A stretch of DNA of 64,000 bases from contig CAWEQS010000026.1 of NCBI GenBank assembly GCA_963811265.1, positions 372,001 to 436,000 on the forward strand, given 5' to 3'. Shown here one piece after another: positions 46,049 to 54,399 of this stretch. Each line of letters begins with the position of its first letter. The stretch's first letter is position 1. A model generated the notes under the pieces. The model worked only from the letters and a program-made list of their open reading frames with translations. It ran no database searches and had not been told where the DNA came from. The stretch comes from JAOUJD01 sp963811265. GTDB taxonomy: Bacteria; Pseudomonadota; Gammaproteobacteria; Burkholderiales; Burkholderiaceae_F. The translations under genes and the position numbers were made by a program.

Positions 46049-47367
46049 CAGCCGCCCGTCGACGATTTGCCGTCGACGTCCTCGGGGTTGCGGAAGGCGA
46101 GGCAACTGTTGGAGCCGCCGAACCCGAGCGAGTTCGACAGCGCCAGCCGCACGCGCCGCGCGCGCGGCTGGTCGCGGACGATGTCGACTTCGCACTCCGG
46201 ATCGGGCGTCCGGAGGTTGGCATTGACCGGCAGCGTCGAGTGATGGATGGCCAGCGCGCAGACGCCGGCCTCCACCGCGCCCGCGGCGGCGATCAGGTGG
46301 CCCATCACGCTCTTGGTGGAACTGACCGCGACGCTGCGCCACGCGTCGCCCCCCCACACCGCGCGCACCGCCGCGCATTCGCTGCGGTCGTTCATCGGCG
46401 TCGACGTGCCGTGCGCGTTCAGGTAGTCGACCTCGTCGAGCGTCGCGCGCGCGTCGCCGACCGCCTGCCGCATGGCCTGGATCGGTCCGTCGCCGGACGG
46501 GTGCGAGTCGGTGATGCGGTAGCTCGACAGCGAGTTGCCGTCGCCGGCCAGTTCCGCGTAGATGCGGGCCCCGCGCGCGCGCGCCGCGTTCCACTCCTCG
46601 AGCACCAGGAAGCCCGCGCCTTCGCCCAGCACGAACCCGTTGCGGGAGGCATCGAACGGACGGCTGGCACGCTCCGGCGTGTCGTTGTCCGGCGAGACCG
46701 CCCCGAGCAGGCAGAAGCCGGCCAGCCCGACCGGATTGATCATCGAGTCGAAGCCGCCGGCCAGCACGCGATCGGCGATGCCGCGGCGAATGACCTTCAG
46801 CGCGGTGCCGACCGCCTGTCCGCCGGACGCGCACGCGGTGTGCACCGAACTCGCGTACCCACGGATGCCGAACTGGCGCAGCAGCAGCGCGCAGCCGGCG
46901 CTCGACTGGCTGCGGCAGAACACCATCGGGTCGGAGGCCGCCCCGGGGCCGAGCAACTTGTCGGGCTCGAGTTCGCCGCTGCCGCCGGCCACCGCGTGCA
47001 CGGCGGCGAGTTCGTCGAACGTCACGCCCATCATGCCGGTGCCGACCACGCAGCCCCAGCGCTCGGCGGACTCGGGCGTCGGCCGGATGCCGGCGTCGCG
47101 AAACGCCTGTTCGGCCGCAGCGAGCGCGAACCGGTGCGCGCGATTGGCGAACTTCAGCAGCCTGCGGTCGCCGATCACGCGCTCGGCGTCGAAGTCCTTG
47201 ACCTCGGCCGCGATCCGGGTCGAGAAGCCGCTGGCGTCGAAGCCGCGGATCGGCGCGGCCGCGCTGCGCCCGGCCAACAGCGCCTCCCAGGTCGTCGCCA
47301 CGTCGTTGCCGGCGGGCGTGACCATGCCGATCCCGGTGATCGCGACGCGACGGCGCGGCTCGGTCAT
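46048..47367 (-). CDS. Beta-ketoacyl-ACP synthase (FabF-like, catalytically complete)
   Basis: This 439-residue condensing enzyme has VAITGIGMVTPAGND at the start, the nucleophile Cys179 in SSVHTACASGGQ, and RPFDASRNGFVLGEGAGFLVLE. His319 lies in LNAHGTSTPMND, and Lys352 and His357 in SSTKSVMGHLIAAAG, a full Cys-His-His set. It is encoded head-to-tail with the Cys-less homologue through TGATG-type overlaps on both sides, which supports a heterodimer. It elongates acyl chains on the dedicated carrier protein encoded two genes upstream. Confidence 0.9.
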   Translation of the reverse strand: MTEPRRRVAITGIGMVTPAGNDVATTWEALLAGRSAAAPIRGFDASGFSTRIAAEVKDFDAERVIGDRRLLKFANRAHRFALAAAEQAFRDAGIRPTPESAERWGCVVGTGMMGVTFDELAAVHAVAGGSGELEPDKLLGPGAASDPMVFCRSQSSAGCALLLRQFGIRGYASSVHTACASGGQAVGTALKVIRRGIADRVLAGGFDSMINPVGLAGFCLLGAVSPDNDTPERASRPFDASRNGFVLGEGAGFLVLEEWNAARARGARIYAELAGDGNSLSSYRITDSHPSGDGPIQAMRQAVGDARATLDEVDYLNAHGTSTPMNDRSECAAVRAVWGGDAWRSVAVSSTKSVMGHLIAAAGAVEAGVCALAIHHSTLPVNANLRTPDPECEVDIVRDQPRARRVRLALSNSLGFGGSNSCLAFRNPEDVDGKSSTGG

Positions 47368-48202
47368 CACTGGCTCCGCTCGATGTCGATGCGCGCCGTC
47401 GCGATCGTGCGGCCGTCGGTGCGCGCGGCGAGCTTCATCTGAGCGCCCTCGGTCGACGACGACTTCATTTCTGCCTCCAGTTCGAGCGTCTGCCCGGGCG
47501 CGGTGAACGAGCGGATCTTCACGTCGCGCACGCGCGCCACCGCGAGCCGGCTGCCGTGCAGCGCCGGCAGGTCGCCGGCGAGCTGCAGCGCCAACGTCGA
47601 GAGGCTGTCCATCAGCAGCGTGCCGGGAAAGACCGGACGACGCGGGAAGTGGTCGTCGAAGTAGGTCGCGGCCTCGGGCACGTGCAGCACGGCGCGCAGT
47701 CGCTCGCCGGCGCTGTGTTCGATGCGTCTCGAACTGCGGCGCGTCGACGCCGGCGAAGCGACCGCTCGGCGCGCCGGAGCCCATCAGGGTCTCGAAGTCG
47801 GCCGCGCACCGCCTCCGGAGCGTCGAACTCCTCCATCGGCAGCATCGGCCCCACGCAGTGGATGAGCTCGAGCACGCAGCGCCCGTCGATCGACGCCGTG
47901 CCGCCGTAGGCGATGGCTTCGTCGTCGCAGCGTTCGATGTCAGCCGCGAGCTGCAGCGTCTGCCCGGGAACGGCCGCGCCGTGATAGCGCGTCTCGCCGG
48001 CCAGGCCCGCGACCGGCCGGTGCGTGAATCCCACCGCGGACATCGCCGACCAGGCGGCGAGCTGGCCCACCGCCTCGGCCATCAGCGCGGCCGGAAAGCG
48101 CGAGGCGGTCGCCGGCACGGTGTAGAGCCCTTCGATGCGGTGCCCGGGATCGAGCCGAGTGATGCGGTCGACGAACGAGAACGCGCGAAAACGACCGTCC
48201 AT
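47367..48202 (-). CDS. Double-hotdog dehydratase-like protein (frame interrupted twice)
   Basis: Two hotdog domains occur in tandem, about 278 residues when corrected. The N-terminal half (FSFVDRITRLDPGHRIEG, SRFPAALMAEAVGQLAAW) resembles FabZ/FabA but has Arg-Phe-Pro where the catalytic His-Phe-Pro is expected. The C-terminal half has FDDHFPRRPVFPGTLLMDSL with the His intact. The frame changes near 47808 and again near 47724. Restoring both gives a continuous linker reading ADFETLMGSGAP...FAGVDAPQFET...RIEHSAGERLRAVLHVPEAATY. Its TGA overlaps the ketosynthase ATG. A likely role is dehydration of 3-hydroxyacyl-ACP, with one active and one structural site. Confidence 0.78.
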
Positions 48203-48230
48203 GCCGCGGACCGCTCGACCGGTCGCCGCG

Positions 48231-48656
48231 TCAGGAGGCGGCCGGCACCGCGCGCTGCGCGCGAACGACGACCTTGCAGAACGTCTCGGGCGTGAACAGG
48301 CGCGGAATGTCGGCGGCCTTCATCGGCGACTTGAAGCGTTCGGCCGGCACTTCGCTGAGGAACTCGCGCAGCTGCGCGAGCCCGGCATCGGTGACGATGC
48401 CCTTCTGCTCGAAGTCGGCCTCGGGCAGGTCGCCGCGCGCGTCCTCGACGATCTTCCCGCGCGGGATCTTGACGCCGAAGCTGCGCTCGAGCCGGAACAC
48501 GAGGTCGAGGAAGTCGATCGACTCGGCATCGAGTCCTTCGATCAGCGGCATATCCAGCTTGACGTCCTCGACATCGCAGCCGAGCGCGTCGGCGATGACC
48601 TGCGCGACCTTGGGGAATACCGCTTCGATCTCCTGCTTGCTGATCTGTTCTTTCAT
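48231..48656 (-). CDS. Acyl carrier protein with long C-terminal extension
   Basis: This 141-residue protein has an N-terminal acyl carrier domain (residues 8-85) with the attachment motif GLDAESIDFLDLVFRLE; Ser46 is the predicted phosphopantetheine site. Unlike ordinary ACPs of about 78 residues, it continues for over 50 residues (DAGLAQLREFLSEVPAERF, then a basic tail with FTPETFCKVVVRAQRA). A later ATG set by a nearby ribosome-binding site gives 48656 as the start, 4 bases after the ketoreductase stop codon. It is probably modified by the AcpS domain encoded at the end of the same operon. Confidence 0.85.
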   Translation of the reverse strand: MKEQISKQEIEAVFPKVAQVIADALGCDVEDVKLDMPLIEGLDAESIDFLDLVFRLERSFGVKIPRGKIVEDARGDLPEADFEQKGIVTDAGLAQLREFLSEVPAERFKSPMKAADIPRLFTPETFCKVVVRAQRAVPAAS

Positions 48657-48660
48657 GCCC

Positions 48661-49419
48661 TCATCCCATCTTGAAGCCACCGTCCACGTGGAGCACCTGT
48701 CCGGTGATGTAATCGGCGAAGCTCGACGCCAGGAACCAGACGGCATGCGCGACGTCCTGCGGCTGGCCGTAGCGCCGCAAAAGGATGCGCTCCTTGATTT
48801 CGTCGCCCGCCAGTTCCCGGACCTGCTGCGACATCTCGGTCTCGATGACGCCCGGCGCCACGCAGTTTACCGTGATCTTCCGCGAGGCCAGCTCGACCGC
48901 CAGCGCGCGCGTGAAGGCGTTGATCGCGCCCTTGCTCGCCGCATAGTTGGTCTGCCCGCGTCCGCCCTTCTCGCCGGCGACGGAACCGAGGTTGATGATC
49001 TTGCCGGCGCGCTTCGAGATCATGTGCGGCGCCACGGCGCGGGTCACGTGGAACACGCCGCCGACGTTCGTATCGAGCACCGTGCGGATGTCGTCGTCGT
49101 CGAGCATCGCGAGCAGGTTGTCGCGCACCACGCCCGCGTTGTTGACCAGCACGTCGATGCGGCCGGCGCGGTCGATGAGGCGCTCGACGGCGGCCGTCAC
49201 CGCCGGCGCGTCCGTGACGTCGACCTGCTCGGCCGTAGCCGTTCCGCCCGCGGCGCTCACCGCGGCGACCACTTCCCGCGCGGCCGCCTCGTTGCCGCGA
49301 TAGAAGAACGTGACGTCGGCGCCGTCGGCAGCGAAGCGCTCGACGATGGCGCGGCCAATGCCGCGGCTGCCGCCCGTGACCAGCACGACCTTGCCCTGCA
49401 ATCCGGATTCATTCTTCAT
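48661..49419 (-). CDS. 3-oxoacyl-ACP reductase, FabG-like
   Basis: This 252-residue SDR has the cofactor motif VTGGSRGIGRAI, NNAG at about 93-96, Ser146 (NLGSVAGEKGGRGQ) and the catalytic Tyr159-x3-Lys163 (NYAASKGAINAF). The C-terminal VLHVDGGFKMG is typical of FabG. NADPH-dependent reduction of 3-ketoacyl-ACP in the operon's elongation cycle is expected. It lies 3 bases after the FabL-like gene. It differs from housekeeping FabG only by context: no fabD, fabH or primary acpP is nearby. Confidence 0.9.
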   Translation of the reverse strand: MKNESGLQGKVVLVTGGSRGIGRAIVERFAADGADVTFFYRGNEAAAREVVAAVSAAGGTATAEQVDVTDAPAVTAAVERLIDRAGRIDVLVNNAGVVRDNLLAMLDDDDIRTVLDTNVGGVFHVTRAVAPHMISKRAGKIINLGSVAGEKGGRGQTNYAASKGAINAFTRALAVELASRKITVNCVAPGVIETEMSQQVRELAGDEIKERILLRRYGQPQDVAHAVWFLASSFADYITGQVLHVDGGFKMG

Positions 49420-49422
49420 CGT

Positions 49423-50178
49423 TCAGCCCGAGATGGCGAAGCCGCCGTCGACGAACAGCGTGTGGCCGTTGATCATGTTCGCCTCGGGCAGGCACAGCAG
49501 GTAGACGGCGCCCGCGACGTCCTGCGGCGTCAGCACCGGCCCGGCCGGCGTGCGCGCGCGGAACGACTCGAGCAGCTCCTCGCGGTTCGGGAAGTAGGCG
49601 AGTGCGTCGGTGTCGACCACGCCGGCGCTGACCGCGTTGACGCGGATGCCGCGCGGCCCGAGCTCCTGCGCGAGCGAGCGCACCAGCGCCTCGAGCGCGG
49701 CCTTCGACGCCCCGATGAACCCGTAGTTGGGCAGCGCCCGCAGCGAGCCGAGGCTCGACATCGCGAGGATGCGGCCGCCCGCCGGCATCATCGGCACCGC
49801 GCGCTGCGCGAGCAGGTTGAGCGCCAGCGCGTTGGTCTCCATGCACCAGCGCCAGTGCTTGAGCGTCATCTCCAGCGTCGGCTTCAGCACGCCGCTGGCG
49901 GCGTTGCTGACGACGATGTCGATGCGGTCGAACTCCTTCTTCAGCTCGCCGAACATCTCGTCCACGCTGTCCGGCAGCCCCACGCTCGCCTTGACGGCGA
50001 GCGCGCGGCGTCCCAGCGCGCGCAGCTCCACGCAGAGCGCCTCGGCTTCCTCGTGGCTGTTGTAGTAGTTGGCGATGACGTCGCAGCCGGCCGCGGCGAG
50101 CTTGTGCGCGGTGGCGCGCCCGATGCCGCGCGCGGCGCCGGTGATCAGCGCGGTCTTGCCTGCCAGAGGCAGTGTCAT
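49423..50178 (-). CDS. Enoyl-ACP reductase, FabL-like SDR
   Basis: This 251-residue SDR has ITGAARGIGRAT near residue 13 and SNAASGVLKPTLEM. The active site NYGFIGASKAALEAL puts Tyr152 and Lys159 six residues apart (Tyr-x6-Lys), as in enoyl reductases, instead of the Tyr-x3-Lys of ketoreductases. The stretch NAVSAGVVDTDALAYFPNREELL and the TPAGPVLT segment closely resemble Bacillus FabL (enoyl-ACP reductase III). It is the first gene of the operon. An enoyl reductase implies a saturated or partly saturated product, not a polyene. Confidence 0.85.
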   Translation of the reverse strand: MTLPLAGKTALITGAARGIGRATAHKLAAAGCDVIANYYNSHEEAEALCVELRALGRRALAVKASVGLPDSVDEMFGELKKEFDRIDIVVSNAASGVLKPTLEMTLKHWRWCMETNALALNLLAQRAVPMMPAGGRILAMSSLGSLRALPNYGFIGASKAALEALVRSLAQELGPRGIRVNAVSAGVVDTDALAYFPNREELLESFRARTPAGPVLTPQDVAGAVYLLCLPEANMINGHTLFVDGGFAISG

Positions 50179-50329
50179 GGCAGTTCTCCCTTGCTCTTGA
50201 GTTCCTGGTGAGCGGCGCTCGAACAGCGGCGGCGTCCACGAGCGCGCGCCTCATCGACACGCGAAGGATTAGGAAGGAGCTGTCCCCGCGGCCGGACCGT
50301 GAACGCGATCGCGGGAAGCAGGTTGGGCA

Positions 50330-50405
<76 letters not shown>

Positions 50406-50516
50406 AAAGGGGCCGGATTATAAGGGCTCGTCCCCTCTCGGGCAATTTGAGGCGAGGCGACGGTTCGGGGCCGATCGCCCGCCTCTACACTCCGGCGTTC
50501 CCCGCCGCGGCCCGCC

Positions 50517-51416
50517 ATGTTCTCCAACGCCCTGCTGATGCTGCCCGACTTCGGGACGATCCTGCTCGGGGCCGTGCTCGCGCGGCGGTTCGCGTTCCAG
50601 CGCGGGTTCTGGGACGGCGCCGAGCGGCTCGTCTACTACGTGCTGTTCCCGGCGCTGCTGTTCAACTCGATCTTCAGCGCGAAGTTCTCGCTCGCGACCG
50701 ACGCGCTGCTGCTCGGCGCCGCCGTCGTCACTCTGCTCTCTGCGGCGGCGATGGGGTTCCTCGCGCGGCCGCTGTTCCGGACCGAGCCGGCGCTGTTCGC
50801 GAGCTGCGCGCAGACCGCGTACCGCTACAACTCGTACGTCGGGCTCGCGCTCGCGCAATCGCTGTTCGGCGCGCGCGGCGTCGCGCTGCTGGCGCTGATC
50901 CTCGCCGTGTGCATTCCGCTCGCGAACCTGATCGCCGTGACCACGCTCGCGCGCCACGCGAAGTCCAACCTCGGGCGCGAACTCGTCACCAACCCGCTGA
51001 TCGTGTCCACGCTGGCCGGCCTGGCCGCGCACTTCGCGGGGCTGGAGTTGCCGGCCTTCGCGTCGAGCTTCCTGACGCGCATGGGCTCCGCCAGCCTGGC
51101 GCTCGGACTGCTGTGCATCGGCGCCGGCCTTTCGTTCACGACGGTGAAGGACGATCCGCGCTCGCTCACCTGGTTCACGTTCGTGAAGCTGGTCGCCACG
51201 CCGATCGTTGCCGTCGTCGTCGTGCGGGCGCTCGGCCTGCGCGGAGTGGAGGCGCAGGTGGTCGTGCTGTTCGCCGCCCTGCCGACGGCGTCGAGCGCGT
51301 ACATCCTCGCGGTGCGCATGGGCGGGCTCGCCGCGCCGGTCGCCGCGCTGATCACGATCCAGACGCTGGCGGCGATGATCACTCTGCCGCTGTGGGTGAC
51401 GTTCGCGCGGCTCTAG
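50517..51416 (+). CDS. AEC family transporter
   Basis: This inner-membrane protein of 299 residues has about ten hydrophobic segments in two repeated halves, characteristic of the auxin efflux carrier (AEC/BASS-like) family. It starts MFSNALLMLPDFGTILLGAVLARR and has the conserved TAYRYNSYVGLALAQSLFG and LPTASSAYILAVRMGG. Bacterial members move dicarboxylates such as malate or malonate, or other anions; the substrate is not evident here. It is monocistronic and convergent with queG, with a long hairpin between. Confidence 0.88.
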   Translation: MFSNALLMLPDFGTILLGAVLARRFAFQRGFWDGAERLVYYVLFPALLFNSIFSAKFSLATDALLLGAAVVTLLSAAAMGFLARPLFRTEPALFASCAQTAYRYNSYVGLALAQSLFGARGVALLALILAVCIPLANLIAVTTLARHAKSNLGRELVTNPLIVSTLAGLAAHFAGLELPAFASSFLTRMGSASLALGLLCIGAGLSFTTVKDDPRSLTWFTFVKLVATPIVAVVVVRALGLRGVEAQVVVLFAALPTASSAYILAVRMGGLAAPVAALITIQTLAAMITLPLWVTFARL

Positions 51417-51417
51417 C

Positions 51418-51461
51418 GCCTGTTGACGCCTGGCTCGCGCATGCTCCGGGCGTGAACAGGC
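51418..51461. terminator. Long hairpin between convergent AEC and queG genes
   Basis: Arms GCCTGTTGACGCC (51418-51430) and GGCGTGAACAGGC (51449-51461) pair with a single mismatch around an 18-base loop. There is no T run. The position between two convergent stop codons suggests a bidirectional terminator or 3'-end stabiliser. Confidence 0.55.
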
Positions 51462-51462
51462 C

Positions 51463-52569
51463 CTAGCGCGCGGCGTGGCGCGCGAGCGCCCAGGCGACGT
51501 GCTCGCGGACGACCGGGTCCGTATGGTCGGCGCGCGCACGCAGGGCGACGACAACCTCCGGCGACGTCCGCGCATTGCCGAGCCCCACGGCGATGTTGCG
51601 CAGCCAGCGCGCATGGCCGATGCGCCGGATCGCCGAGCCCGCATGGCGCTCGTCGAACTCGGCTTCGCTCCATGCGAACAGTTCCACGAGCGTCGCGCGA
51701 TCGAGCCCGTGCCGCGCGTCGAAGTCCGCCAGCGTCGCGGCGCGCGCGAACTTGTTCCAGGGACACGCGAGCTGGCAGTCGTCGCAGCCGTACACGCGGT
51801 TGCCGATCAGAGGCCGCAGCTCTTCGGGAATCGATCCCGGCAATTCGATCGTGAGGTACGAAATGCAGCGCCGCGCGTCGAGCCGGTACGGCCCGGTGAT
51901 CGCCCTGGTCGGACACACGTCGATGCACCGCGCGCACGTTCCGCAGCGCTCGGTCACCGGCGCATCGACCGGCAACGGCAGGTCGGTGAGGATCTCGCCG
52001 AGGAAGAAGGTCGAGCCCGCGTCCTGCGACAGCAACAGCGTGTGCTTGCCGCGCCAGCCCAGCCCCGCCTTGCGCGCGAGTTCGACTTCCATCACCGGCG
52101 CCGAGTCGGTCGCGACGCGGTAGCCGAAAGGACCGGCCTCGCCTTCGATGCGCGACGCCAGCGCCTGCAGCCGCTGGCGCAGCACCTTGTGATAGTCGCG
52201 GCCGCGCGCGTAGATCGAGATGACGGCCTCGCCGGGCGCCGCGATGCGCGCCCGCTCCTGCTCGAGCCAGTCCGGCGGCGCGTCGCGCGGGACGTAGTCC
52301 ATCCGCACCGCGATCGCCCGCCGCGCGCCGGGCAGCAGGCGCGTCGCGTCGCGCCGGATCGCGGCGTGCCGCTGCATGTACTGCATCGCGCCGTGGCGAC
52401 CTTCCGCGAGCCAGGCGTCGAGCCGGTCCGCGGCGCTCGCGACGTCGAGGTCCGCGATGCCGACGCGCGCGAAGCCGAGTTCAGCACCCCACGCGCGGAT
52501 GCGCTCCGCCAGCGCCGCCCAGTCGCGCGCGGCCGCGCTTGTATCCTCGTCGGAATCAACGGTCCCCAT
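51463..52569 (-). CDS. queG: Epoxyqueuosine reductase
   Basis: This cobalamin-dependent iron-sulfur enzyme of 368 residues carries out the last step of queuosine synthesis on tRNA. It has a ferredoxin-like region with CGTCARCIDVCPTRAI and a second cluster motif GCDDCQLACPWNKF, preceded by RCISYLTIELPGSIP. C-terminal HEAT-like helices carry the RRIGHARWLRNIAVGLGN repeat. The start at 52569 excludes an unconserved upstream extension. It is divergent from tsaE with only 15 bases between starts. It depends on B12, which links it to the btu genes at the left end. Confidence 0.94.
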   Translation of the reverse strand: MGTVDSDEDTSAAARDWAALAERIRAWGAELGFARVGIADLDVASAADRLDAWLAEGRHGAMQYMQRHAAIRRDATRLLPGARRAIAVRMDYVPRDAPPDWLEQERARIAAPGEAVISIYARGRDYHKVLRQRLQALASRIEGEAGPFGYRVATDSAPVMEVELARKAGLGWRGKHTLLLSQDAGSTFFLGEILTDLPLPVDAPVTERCGTCARCIDVCPTRAITGPYRLDARRCISYLTIELPGSIPEELRPLIGNRVYGCDDCQLACPWNKFARAATLADFDARHGLDRATLVELFAWSEAEFDERHAGSAIRRIGHARWLRNIAVGLGNARTSPEVVVALRARADHTDPVVREHVAWALARHAAR

Positions 52570-52584
52570 GTCGAACGATTCTAG

Positions 52585-53112
52585 GTGGCATCGCCCGCGG
52601 TCCCTGTCGTTTCGCTCGCCTTGCCGGACGCCGAGGCCACCTCGGCGTTCGGGCGCGCGCTCGGTCACGCGATCCAGCGCCGTCTCGACGACGTGCGCGC
52701 GCACGGGCTGCAACTGAACCTCAGCGGCGACCTCGGCACGGGCAAGACCGCCCTGGTGCGCGCCGTGCTCGGGGCGCTCGGCGTGAGCGGACCCGTGAAA
52801 AGCCCTACCTACGCGCTGCTTGAACCTTATTCGGTTTCGAGCTTAGACTTCCATCACTTTGATTTTTATCGATTTGCCGATCCGAGCGAATTCGGATCAT
52901 CCGGCTTCCGCGATCTGTTCGGACCCGGCCGGATCTGTGCGATCGAGTGGCCCGAGCGCGCCGGACCCCGGCTGCCAACGGCGGACCTGTCGATCGCGTT
53001 GAGCGTGGACGGCGACGGGCGACTGGCGTCCATCACCGCGGCGAGCCAACTGGGCGAGGCATGTCTGACGAGCGCACTCGGGGAGTTCCAAGCACGCACC
53101 GCCGGCAGCTGA
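52585..53112 (+). CDS. tsaE: tRNA threonylcarbamoyladenosine biosynthesis ATPase TsaE
   Basis: This 175-residue P-loop ATPase of the TsaBDE complex helps make t6A37 on ANN-decoding tRNAs. It has Walker A SGDLGTGKTALVRAVL near residue 47, VKSPTYALLEPY, FDFYRFADPSEF and CAIEWPERAG, the standard TsaE series. The start is GTG. The stretch 52826-52905 is strikingly AT-rich (about 45 percent GC overall, near 33 percent in its core) with rare codons such as TTA, TTT and TAT, although the encoded protein is conserved. Its 3' end overlaps amiC by 52 bases. Confidence 0.93.
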   Translation: MASPAVPVVSLALPDAEATSAFGRALGHAIQRRLDDVRAHGLQLNLSGDLGTGKTALVRAVLGALGVSGPVKSPTYALLEPYSVSSLDFHHFDFYRFADPSEFGSSGFRDLFGPGRICAIEWPERAGPRLPTADLSIALSVDGDGRLASITAASQLGEACLTSALGEFQARTAGS

Positions 53113-54372
53113 TCCGCGCCGCCGGCGGCTCGCTCGTCCTCGCGCTCACACCCTTCGACATTGCCCGCGGCGCCACGCTGCTCGCGGTGCGCATCTGGCC
53201 CGCCGACGACTACTCGCGCCTGACGCTCGAACACGACGCGCCGCTGAAGTTCTCGCACTTCATGGTGCGCGACACGAGCCCGCTGCGGCTGGTGGTCGAC
53301 ATCGAGGACATGGACCTCACGCCGAAGCTGCGCGAAATCGTCGGCAAGGTCGCAGCCCGACGACCCGTACATCGCGCTGGTGCGCGTCGGCCAGAACCGT
53401 CCCGGCGTCGTGCGGCTCGTGATCGAACTGAAGGAAGACGTCAAGCCGCAGGTGTTCTCGCTCGCGCCGGTCGGGCCGTACCAGCACCGGCTCGTGCTCG
53501 ACCTCTATCCGGTCAATCCGCCCGATCCGCTGCTGGCGCTGCTGCGCGAGCAGAGCGCGCCGCCGAAGACGGGCCGATCCGATCCGGCGACCGGCGAGCC
53601 GCCCCGCGCGCCGCAGGAGCAGGTCGCGCAGCCCGGTCGCTCCAGGCCCGACCCGGACCTGCAACGGATGCTCACGGTCGTCATCGATCCGGGTCACGGC
53701 GGCGAGGATCCCGGCGCGGTCGGACGCGCGGGCACCTACGAGAAGAACGTGACGCTCGCCATCGGCCGGCGCCTGCGCGACATGATCGTCGCCGACCACG
53801 GGCTGCGCGTCGCGATGACGCGCGACGGCGACTTCTTCGTGCCGCTGCGCACCCGGGTCGCGAAGGCGCGCGCAGTCCAGGCCGATCTCTTCGTGTCGAT
53901 CCACGCGGATGCGTGGATCCGGCCCGATGTGCGCGGCTCGTCGGTCTTCGCACTGTCGGAGAACGGCGCCTCGAGCTCGGCCGCGGCGTGGATGGCCCGG
54001 CGCGAAAACGACGCCGACCAGATCGGCGGCATCAACCTCGCTTCGGCCGACCGCAACCTCGCGCGCGTGCTGCTCGACCTTTCGACCACCGCGCAGATCA
54101 ACGACAGCCTGAAGCTCGGCAACTCGGTGCTGCGCGAGCTCGAGCGCGTCAACCGGCTGCACAAGCCGCGCGTCGAGCAGGCCGGCTTCGCGGTGCTGAA
54201 GGCGCCGGACATCCCGTCGATCCTCGTCGAGACCGCGTTCATCAGCAATCCGGAAGAGGAAGCGCGGCTGCGCGACGTCGACTACCAGGAGCAGATGGCG
54301 CGGGCGCTGCTGATCGGCATCAAGCGCTACTTCGCGAAGAACCCGCCGCTCAGGCGGAATCCGTTGACCTGA
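53061..54372 (+). CDS. amiC: N-acetylmuramoyl-L-alanine amidase AmiC-like (frame interrupted)
   Basis: This periplasmic zinc amidase, about 436 residues when corrected, splits septal murein during daughter-cell separation. A twin-Arg signal (THRRQLIRAAGGSLVLAL) leads to an N-terminal AMIN domain (RIWPADDYSRLTLE, LRLVVDIEDM). The amidase_3 domain has VIDPGHGGEDPGAVG, the zinc Glu in GTYEKNVTLAIG, SIHADAW and ILVETAFISNPEEE. The frame breaks near 53352; removing one G restores KVQPDDPYIALVRVGQN. The ATG at 53061 lies inside tsaE. The tsaE-amiC-mutL order, with dedA inserted, is common in betaproteobacteria. Confidence 0.9.
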
Positions 54373-54399
54373 GCGCTGACCTGAGCGCCGGCCTGGACG

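Noticed and set aside
47367..48202. Two separate hotdog genes instead of one
   Set aside because: Correcting two indels gives a continuous linker with coding character and no stop or start between the halves. Two genes would need an overlap with no ribosome-binding site.
43527..50178. Labelling the operon a standard aryl polyene cluster
   Set aside because: No ammonia lyase, aryl-CoA ligase, glycosyltransferase, thioesterase or MMPL/LolA export genes are present, and an enoyl reductase is present, which would not suit a polyene.
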